This document shows, one piece after another, positions 19,834 to 24,690 of a DNA stretch of 24,690 bases. Under the pieces are notes generated by a model. It was not told where the DNA came from. It worked only from the letters and a program-made list of their open reading frames with translations, and searched no databases. Origin of the DNA: DATKXU01 sp035528905. GTDB lineage: Bacteria; Armatimonadota; UBA5829; DTJY01. The stretch spans positions 1 through 24,690 of the forward strand of contig DATKXU010000058.1 of NCBI GenBank assembly GCA_035528905.1, in the 5' to 3' direction. Within the stretch, counting starts at the first letter, position 1. Each line of letters begins with the position of its first letter. Made by a program: the position numbers and the translations under genes.

Positions 19834-21165
19834 TTATGCGGCAGTCCGTCTTGCGAACAGCCTGCGCAGGCATTTCAGGGGCTTTGAACACGTGCCGAGC
19901 GCGGTGATCATCCTGTAGATCTGCCTGAACTGCGCGTCCTTGAAGACGTAGTCCAGATGCAATCCCTTCTCGCGCAGCAGGCCTTCCTGTCGAAGCTGTT
20001 CGGTCAGCGGCAGCCCGTGGAAGATCTTCAGCCTCATCATGGACTGCACAGATGCAATGTTGGCCCGCCCGGATAGCCCCGTCTCGCGCATGAAGCGCAG
20101 ATTCTGTTCTATCTCGTCCACCGTGACGTAAGGGTCGAGCATTATGAAGCCCGCGGAGAAGTCGAGGCCGGCGCGTCTTACTGTCTCAATCGCGCGTCTG
20201 TTCTGCTCGACCGTAATGCGCTTGTTATAGGTGCCAAGCTGCCGCTGGACGCCGGATTCGATGCCGATAAGGACACGCGTGAGGCCAGCTTCCTTCAGGA
20301 CCTTCAGAAGGTCGTCATCAATCTCGTCCGCCCGGAACTCGGCCGAGAATGTGATGCCCAGTTTGCGTGCCCTGATCTCCTCCGCAATCCTGGTCACGCG
20401 CTCGCGGTTCTTGGCTCCCGGGCCGACGAAATCGTCATCCACGAACCCGATCTTCTTGATGCCGGTGGCAGCGGCGACGGACTCGATCTCATTGACAACG
20501 CTTTCAGGAGAGCGATAACGGGGCACGCGGCTGCCGGAGACGCCGTAGAAAGTGTGTATGCAGCAGAATGCGCAGCGATGATAGCAGCCGCGGCTGCTCG
20601 AAACCAGCGCCGGCGCAGGTGCGACCGACTGATTGAGCGCATCCCGTGCCGGGAAGGGAAGAGAATCGAGATCCTTTATGAGTGGAGGAGGCTGGTTCAG
20701 AACTGGCGCGCCATCTTTCAGGAACGCTATGCCGGGCGTGTCGCGCCATTCCTCGCTGCGGGAAATCCGCCCGAATACATCGGAGGCAACTGTCTCGCCT
20801 TCGCCGCGAATCACAAAATCAATCTCGGGGCATGCGGCGAGTAGCTGCTCCATGCTCAGCGTCGGGAGATAGCCGCCCACGACTATGATGGCATTCCTTC
20901 TCTTCCTGCGGACGGCTCGCACGGTGGAGATGAGCGTCTTCTTGTGCGCGTCCGCTGCCGTGATTCCCAGACAGTCGAATTCGCGCGCCAGAACCTCCTG
21001 AACCGTCTCCTTGCGGGTAAGGTTCCGAAGTTGAGCGTCGAGCAGCTCGACCTCGTGCCCATCCCGCCGCAGCACAGACGCGATGTAACCCAGCCCAAGG
21101 CTCTCGGTCCTGGAAGCCAACGGTTCGGGTTCGTCAAATCGCGGCTGCAAAAGTACGACCTTCAT
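19834..21165 (-). CDS. B12-binding domain radical SAM protein
   Basis: A 443-residue protein in the usual order. A cobalamin-binding-like Rossmann domain (residues 1-130) contains ESLGLGYIASVLRRDGHEVELLDA, VVGGYLPTL and VIRGEGE. The radical SAM core carries the cluster motif Cys194-x3-Cys198-x2-Cys201 in SSRGCYHRCAFC, and VDDDF, FSAEFRAD and IGIESGVQ follow. The substrate is unknown; related proteins methylate or rearrange lipids and other molecules. The classical DxHxxG cobalamin motif is not clear. The frame is open to 21258, but that extension is not family-like, so I use ATG 21165; its ribosome-binding site is weak. It appears to head a unit with deoB, though no functional link is evident. 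Confidence 0.87.
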   Translation of the reverse strand: MKVVLLQPRFDEPEPLASRTESLGLGYIASVLRRDGHEVELLDAQLRNLTRKETVQEVLAREFDCLGITAADAHKKTLISTVRAVRRKRRNAIIVVGGYLPTLSMEQLLAACPEIDFVIRGEGETVASDVFGRISRSEEWRDTPGIAFLKDGAPVLNQPPPLIKDLDSLPFPARDALNQSVAPAPALVSSSRGCYHRCAFCCIHTFYGVSGSRVPRYRSPESVVNEIESVAAATGIKKIGFVDDDFVGPGAKNRERVTRIAEEIRARKLGITFSAEFRADEIDDDLLKVLKEAGLTRVLIGIESGVQRQLGTYNKRITVEQNRRAIETVRRAGLDFSAGFIMLDPYVTVDEIEQNLRFMRETGLSGRANIASVQSMMRLKIFHGLPLTEQLRQEGLLREKGLHLDYVFKDAQFRQIYRMITALGTCSKPLKCLRRLFARRTAA

Positions 21166-21489
21166 ACCGCTCTGAGCACCGCTCCTGTATTCTTCAATTC
21201 CGGCAATTGGTTGGCCCTGCCCGTTTCCGTAGACAACTCCTATAGGAGCATTAGACATTTCCTTGAGTCTTCCTGTTTGTTCAGCCTGGAATACTCCCGG
21301 ACCTCAGGAACCGGGCTATTCGGCGAACAGTCGAGGAGCAACGGGGCTGTGAGTCCGCTTCAGCGGAGTTGGTCGCCGAAGTCCGCCTCAGGCGGAAGGG
21401 ATTCACCCCGGCGCCAGGGCGGTTTACCCACAAAGATTACACGCACCTCCCCCTGACTTCTCTGACTAGCAGCATCGCCCCGGATGTGC
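21166..21489. other. Intergenic region between divergent radical SAM and TIGR03790 genes
   Basis: No gene is supported here. It holds a nested hairpin element at 21349-21406 and, at its right end, an extended -10 promoter for the TIGR03790 gene. A long frame on the + strand through this region is not protein-like. With the TIGR03790 leader (21502-21624) the whole gap is 459 bases. Confidence 0.6.
21349..21406. repeat. Nested TCCGC hairpin element
   Basis: Two short hairpins, TCCGCT/AGCGGA (21354-21367) and TCCGCC/GGCGGA (21382-21396), lie within an outer 8-bp stem pairing GTGAGTCC (21349-21356) with GGATTCAC (21399-21406, one G-T pair). The 'agtccgcctcaggcgga' style is typical of dispersed palindromes. 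The outer stem and first hairpin compete for the same bases. Confidence 0.6.
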
Positions 21490-21495
21490 TAGAAT
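21487..21495 (+). promoter_or_regulatory. Extended -10 promoter of the TIGR03790 gene
   Basis: The sequence TGCTAGAAT has the extended TG and a near-consensus hexamer (21490-21495). There is no good -35. Transcription would begin near 21502, giving a leader of about 123 nt. Confidence 0.6.
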
Positions 21496-21501
21496 AGTTA
21501 G

Positions 21502-21586
21502 AGAGCGGAGATGTCGAGACCGTGCCACCGGGAATGGCGCTGCAGGCGGTCTCCGCTGCTATCCGCCCACTGCAACAGGTGGGATA
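21502..21586 (+). ncRNA. Candidate structured 5' leader of the TIGR03790 gene
   Basis: A perfect 7-bp stem pairs AGCGGAG (21504-21510) with CTCCGCT (21551-21557). It encloses an 8-nt unpaired stretch, a 4-bp ACCG/CGGT helix (21519-21522 with 21547-21550), and a hairpin GTGCCA/TGGCGC (21522-21527 with 21535-21540) with loop CCGGGAA. A second hairpin, CCCAC/GTGGG (21566-21570 with 21579-21583), is extended by TAT/ATA with a 3-nt bulge. This is dense enough to suggest a regulatory RNA. I do not recognise it as a known riboswitch class, and conservation is untested. Confidence 0.45.
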
Positions 21587-21624
21587 ACATGAAACACGAG
21601 TCGCAATTGATGAGGTAGAGAACG

Positions 21625-22680
21625 ATGAAGCACCGTTCCATATGCGCCCTAGTGTCCCTCGTGGGGCTGTTCCTGCCTGCTGCGGCGTGGTGTGCAAAGC
21701 CTGGAAACGTAGTGGTGATTATCAACGACAACAGCCCTGTCTCCAGGCAAATCGGGGCCTACTATGTTGCAAAACGCAGAGTTCCAGCGAAGAACGTGGT
21801 TCACATCAAGTGCCCGGCGACAGAGACCGTACAGCTCGCCGAGTACCAGACCCTCATCGAGAAGCCCGTGAAGGCTCATCTCGCGAATAAGGGGTTGAAG
21901 AGGTATGTGGATTACCTCGTCCTTACGAAGGGAGTGCCAATAAGGGTCACCCAGGGCTGGTCAGTTGACGGGCTGCTGATGTGCATGGACCGGGTGCTGC
22001 CCTTCGACGATCCAAAACTGAAAGTGCCCAATACCTATTTCGGGCAGAAGGAGCACTTCTCGTATGCAAAGTACGGCTTCTACCTCGCCACGCGCCTCGA
22101 TGGATACACGGCGAAGGATGCAAAGGCCCTGGTGGACCGCGCCGTCGCAGCTAAGCCGGAGAAAGGGGTCTTCCTTTTCGACAAGACACCTCAGCGCGAC
22201 ACGCAGGGCTACGTGTCGGTTAACCGTGCCATGGATCAGGCGCATGATCTGATTCTCAAGAAGGGCCGTGTTTCGTATCTGGACGACAGCGAGGAGTTTG
22301 TCGGCGGGCGTACGGGCCTGATGGGCTATTTCTCCTGGGGCAGCAACGATGCCGCTTTCAACGTCGAGAAGTACAAGTCGAGCAAGTTTCACCCCGGCGC
22401 GATTGCCGAAACTGCCGTCTCCACCAGCGCGCGGACGTTCGATCGCATGACCGGCGGCCAATCGTTGATCGCGGACCTGATAGAAGCCGGTGTCACCGGA
22501 GTGAAGGGATACGTAGCGGAGCCCACGCTCGGCGCAGTCGCGGACCCAAGGATTCTCTTCGACAGCTACCTGTCCGGCTTCAACCTGGCCGAGAGCTTCT
22601 ATATGGCTTCGCGTCTGATATTCTGGCGGGACATCGTGATCGGCGATCCGCTCTGCGCGCCGTATGCGGAACGGAAATAG
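21625..22680 (+). CDS. TIGR03790 family secreted protein
   Basis: A 351-residue protein with a signal peptide (residues 1-24; basic MKHR, hydrophobic core, then AAAWCA). The mature part matches TIGR03790: NVVVIINDNSPVSRQIGAYYVAKRRVPAKNVVHI at the start, then YVDYLVLTKGVPIRV, TGLMGYFSWGSND, GVTGVKGYVAEPTLG, and the end RLIFWRDIVIGDPLCAPY. The family is uncharacterised and scattered through environmental phyla; its fold and activity are unknown to me. Cys23 is not in a good lipobox, so ordinary Sec cleavage is likelier. GAGGTAGAG precedes ATG 21625. It stands alone, behind a structured leader. The phrase 'IGDPLC' at the end recalls caspase-like gingipain C-termini, but the similarity is weak. 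Confidence 0.88.
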   Translation: MKHRSICALVSLVGLFLPAAAWCAKPGNVVVIINDNSPVSRQIGAYYVAKRRVPAKNVVHIKCPATETVQLAEYQTLIEKPVKAHLANKGLKRYVDYLVLTKGVPIRVTQGWSVDGLLMCMDRVLPFDDPKLKVPNTYFGQKEHFSYAKYGFYLATRLDGYTAKDAKALVDRAVAAKPEKGVFLFDKTPQRDTQGYVSVNRAMDQAHDLILKKGRVSYLDDSEEFVGGRTGLMGYFSWGSNDAAFNVEKYKSSKFHPGAIAETAVSTSARTFDRMTGGQSLIADLIEAGVTGVKGYVAEPTLGAVADPRILFDSYLSGFNLAESFYMASRLIFWRDIVIGDPLCAPYAERK

Positions 22681-22987
22681 GCGCTCAGCGTCCGATTCGC
22701 GATCAACTTTCCAAGCTGCCGGAAAATTCTGCATTAAGGGCATGACAGATCTGAGCGTATGTGGTCATAGTAGAGCACAATCAGGCGCCGAGTTTCCGGA
22801 AAGGAAATCGGGGGAACCGTTCTCTTGTAGCAGATGGGGCGAATCTCGCAGGGAGCGCGAGTAGGACAGCTTTTCGGTCCAAGCCCGTCAGCTAACTCCG
22901 AAGGCGCGGTCGAAGAGCAGAAGCAACGTGCCGCATTGCGAAAGCTGGGGAGTAGAGGCTAGGGAAAGAGAGGTGCTCTTCCTCTGT

Positions 22988-23015
22988 TGTCTAGCAGCTG
23001 GCGACTAGCGTCCAG
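22988..23015. repeat. Heptamer array (CGNCTRG-like, four units)
   Basis: Four adjacent 7-bp units (TGTCTAG, CAGCTGG, CGACTAG, CGTCCAG) fit a YRNCYRG-type consensus. No mirrored arm is seen. The array lies between convergent genes. Confidence 0.65.
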
Positions 23016-23057
23016 ACGCGGTGCGTTGCTTTTTGTGCTTTATAGCTTACAAGAACA

Positions 23058-23076
23058 GAGCCCGCACTGCGGGCTC
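23058..23076 (-). terminator. Probable terminator of the GH130 gene
   Basis: A perfect 8-bp stem GAGCCCGC/GCGGGCTC with a 3-nt loop lies 37 nt beyond the GH130 stop. On the - strand it is followed by TGTTCTTGT, a partial T-rich tail. Confidence 0.6.
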
Positions 23077-23112
23077 TTCGGAAGTTGCCGTACTGTGCTG
23101 TGGCTTAGCTGC

Positions 23113-24042
23113 CTACCGAGGCATCTCAAACCTGACCCTCTTCAGGTCCGAACGGTCCATTGTGGCTAGGCCGATAACCTTATCCGCGCCGCCGTAGTAG
23201 ACGAAGTAATGCCCGTCCATCTCCACTGCACCGCAGGTGAAGACTACGTTCGGAACCAAGCCTATCTTCTCGTAGCTCGCCTCAGGGCTCAGGACCGGCT
23301 CAGCGGAACGTCCGAGTATCTTCGACGGATCGTCTAGGTCGAGCAGCAGAATCCCGAGCCTGTAGTTCCGCCGATGATCAACGCCGTGATAGAAGTTGAG
23401 CCACCCATATTCGGTCTTTATGGGCGGTGCACCTGCGCCGATTCTGTTGCAATCCCACGAGCCGGGCTGCACGCGCATGAGCAGCCTGTGGTCGTGCCAC
23501 GTTGTCAGATCATCCGAGTAAGCCATCCAGATGTTTGGGAAGGTCCGATGCAGCATCACGTACTTACCCTTGATCTTCTCGGGGAACAGGACTGCATCCT
23601 TGTTGTCCATATTCGGGAGGATGCACCCATGCTTCTTGAAAGTCTCGAAATCCCTGGTGGACAGTAGCCCGACGCGGCACCGGTACTGCACCGAGTTGAA
23701 TATGGAAGGATTAGGTTCGCAGCAAGGGTTCAGCGACACGCCCGTATATGTTATGTAGTACGTGTCTCCAATGCGGGTAATCCTTGGATCTTCCACCCCC
23801 AGCTTTTCCAGTTCGTCGCCGACTGACTGATAGGCTGGAGCCTCTTCTCGTTCCACAACGGCCAGGCCGTTTACGCTGGTTGCATGCCCAAAGCGGGACA
23901 CACCATCATCCCCGATTGCGCGATACAGAATATGGACTCTGCCATTGGAACGGGCTGCCGCGCAATTGAAAACGGCCTTATTCTCCCACCACTTCTCTGT
24001 GGGCAAGAGCACAGGATTTCCTTTGAAACGTTCAAGCTCCAT
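23113..24042 (-). CDS. GH130 glycoside phosphorylase / hydrolase
   Basis: A 309-residue five-bladed beta-propeller protein of family GH130, of normal length. Motifs include NPVLLP (residues 9-14), FNCAAARSNGRVHILYRAIG, the general acid Asp85 in GVEDPRIT, DNKDAVLFPEKI, IGAGAPPIKTEYGWLNFYHGVD, VVFTCGAVEMDGHYFVYYGGAD and the closing helix. Most characterised members phosphorolyse beta-mannosides (for example beta-1,4- or beta-1,2-mannooligosaccharides, or mannosyl-glucose) to mannose 1-phosphate; some are hydrolases. The phosphate-binding set was not fully checked. TAGGAG lies 6 nt before ATG 24042, and a strong promoter sits about 145 nt upstream of the ATG. No mannan transporter is adjacent. 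Confidence 0.92.
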   Translation of the reverse strand: MELERFKGNPVLLPTEKWWENKAVFNCAAARSNGRVHILYRAIGDDGVSRFGHATSVNGLAVVEREEAPAYQSVGDELEKLGVEDPRITRIGDTYYITYTGVSLNPCCEPNPSIFNSVQYRCRVGLLSTRDFETFKKHGCILPNMDNKDAVLFPEKIKGKYVMLHRTFPNIWMAYSDDLTTWHDHRLLMRVQPGSWDCNRIGAGAPPIKTEYGWLNFYHGVDHRRNYRLGILLLDLDDPSKILGRSAEPVLSPEASYEKIGLVPNVVFTCGAVEMDGHYFVYYGGADKVIGLATMDRSDLKRVRFEMPR

Positions 24043-24365
24043 CGGTGACTCCTACGAATGATCCTGCGAACAGGAAAACCCTATAGGTATTACAGCGACG
24101 CGAGACTTCCAGCGTCACCGCACCTACTGCGATAGACTGATCCCGACCCTGGCCCTTCCAGGACTACCGTGCATTTCTACAAGCAAATAGTAGCACAGAA
24201 TCGGCGAAAAGTCAAGGATTTTCGCGCGTGCGCCACATCGTTACTCGTTCTATCATCCCTCTGTCACATCCCGCCCACCTGCTTTGGGACAGATGCTACT
24301 TCTGTAGAACTCTTTCCATACAACGAGCTTCTGCTCAACTGGTTTTCGATCGGTGGGATGCTGTG
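24043..24365. other. Intergenic region between divergent GH130 and tRNA-Glu units
   Basis: There is no gene in these bases. They contain the GH130 leader (about 138 nt) and promoter (24187-24215). The part between 24216 and 24365 shows nothing assignable. The tRNA-Glu promoter follows. Confidence 0.65.
24187..24215 (-). promoter_or_regulatory. Promoter of the GH130 gene
   Basis: On the - strand TTGACT (24210-24215) is separated by 17 bp from TACTAT (24187-24192). The start is expected near 24180, leaving a long 5' leader of about 138 nt. No known riboswitch was recognised in it. Confidence 0.75.
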
Positions 24366-24394
24366 TTGCGATGCGGGGGAGAATCTGGTATACT
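24366..24394 (+). promoter_or_regulatory. Promoter of tRNA-Glu
   Basis: TTGCGA (24366-24371) lies 17 bp upstream of TATACT (24389-24394). The likely start is 24401, 40 nt before the tRNA. The -35 resembles that of tRNA-Pro (TTGCGC). Confidence 0.75.
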
Positions 24395-24403
24395 TATAGC
24401 GGT

Positions 24404-24428
24404 CGTCCGCCGTCGGCGGGCGTCTTTT
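24404..24428 (+). terminator. Terminator-like hairpin in the tRNA-Glu leader
   Basis: CGTCCGCC (24404-24411) pairs with GGCGGGCG (24415-24422) over 8 bp with one G-T pair and a 3-nt loop, followed by TCTTTT. It begins about 3 nt after the predicted start, upstream of the tRNA. No + strand gene ends before it. Confidence 0.5.
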
Positions 24429-24440
24429 GGGTTTGAACAT

Positions 24441-24515
24441 GGCGCCATGGTCTAACGGTTAGGACACGGCTCTTTCAAGGCCGCGGCGGGGGTTCAACTC
24501 CCCCTGGCGCTACCA
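24441..24515 (+). tRNA. tRNA-Glu (anticodon TTC)
   Basis: The 75-nt gene has acceptor GGCGCCA/TGGCGCT (with a terminal G1-U72 wobble). The anticodon stem CGGCT/GGCCG has loop CTTTCAA (anticodon TTC), and the T arm GGGGG/CCCCC has loop TTCAACT. It ends with discriminator A and an encoded CCA. It decodes GAA and GAG. No gene can be called in the 175 bases after it. Confidence 0.95.
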
Positions 24516-24690
24516 CTTCCTCACAGTGAGAACTTCTCCCAGTGGATGCGCAATGCGAATTCGCCCGGCGCATCGGCCTCGATGCCGTTTCAGCAGACTG
24601 ACATCGTCCCCAGAGTAGTGTTTCCTGCCCGCGGATTTGGGGAAGCAGCATGGCCGGGAGGCCCGGTCGCCCGGACCATAATGAGAGCGT

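Larger units (their letters stand above)
22681..23112. other. Intergenic region between convergent TIGR03790 and GH130 genes
   Basis: There is no gene I can support in these 432 bases. They contain a heptamer array (22988-23015) and a terminator-like hairpin (23058-23076). The rest shows no recognisable feature; short open frames here lack ribosome-binding sites and family features. Confidence 0.65.

Noticed and set aside
22681..23112. Short open frames between the TIGR03790 and GH130 genes
   Set aside because: They are short, lack Shine-Dalgarno sites, and one runs through a repeat and a terminator-like hairpin.
24043..24180. Riboswitch in the 138-nt GH130 leader
   Set aside because: The leader is long, but I could not match it to any riboswitch consensus or find a strong multi-helix fold.
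24546..24690. Possible gene start after tRNA-Glu (open + frame, and ATGAGAGC at 24681 like a nucleotidyltransferase start)
   Set aside because: There are too few codons before the window edge and no convincing ribosome-binding site or motif.

Overview
The window is a bacterial chromosome segment of roughly 60% GC in its housekeeping genes. It has canonical Shine-Dalgarno sites, frequent GTG/TTG starts and two tRNA genes with encoded CCA ends. No transposase, integrase, phage gene, rRNA or CRISPR array is visible. The gene set (gyrA, archease, lexA, COG2509 flavoprotein, SpoIID/LytB protein, DUF255 protein, phosphopentomutase, TIGR03790 protein, GH130 phosphorylase) and the repeat-filled intergenic spaces suggest an environmental lineage such as Armatimonadota or a neighbour. 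That placement is inference; no marker in the window fixes the phylum.

Layout. 1-3452 (+): the 3' end of gyrA, then archease, lexA, an SRPBCC lipid-binding-like protein and a COG2509 FAD-dependent dehydrogenase. 3562-4245 (+): an AT-richer orphan gene. 4326-5767 (-): tRNA-Pro(CGG) followed closely by a SpoIID/LytB-domain gene. 6144-9067 (+): a DUF255 thioredoxin-fold protein, a TIGR04282-type glycosyltransferase and a 99-residue small protein. 9101-10626 (-): sorbitol-6-phosphate dehydrogenase (srlD) followed by a membrane protein. 10937-12476: a DUF4145 zinc-ribbon protein (-) and a membrane-anchored orphan (+). 12551-15113 (-): a class II aldolase and a SorE-like dehydrogenase with two Rossmann domains. 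15239-16543 (-): pyrimidine-nucleoside phosphorylase. 16741-18318 (+): a UPF0489-like/TPR protein. 18427-21165 (-): a B12-binding radical SAM protein, phosphopentomutase (deoB) and a short remnant of a second phosphorylase start. 21625-22680 (+): a secreted TIGR03790 protein behind a structured leader. 23113-24042 (-): a GH130 glycoside phosphorylase. 24441-24515 (+): tRNA-Glu(TTC).

Metabolically the right half is about sugars. SrlD, the SorE-like enzyme and the aldolase would move hexitol and ketose phosphates toward glycolysis. Phosphopentomutase and nucleoside phosphorylase would recycle (deoxy)ribose from nucleosides. GH130 would phosphorolyse mannosides.

The most unusual signals are non-coding or translational. 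(1) Nearly every intergenic gap carries a degenerate array of 6-8-bp words; in four cases the array is mirrored by its reverse complement. (2) deoB has no ATG/GTG/TTG in frame ahead of its catalytic N-terminus, but has an ATC codon 8 nt after a perfect AAGGAGG. (3) A phosphorylase N-terminus is repeated as a short remnant downstream of deoB. (4) A palindromic dispersed repeat is inserted in frame into the SpoIID gene. (5) The TIGR03790 gene has a highly structured leader behind an extended -10 promoter. (6) A terminator-like hairpin lies between the tRNA-Glu promoter and the tRNA.
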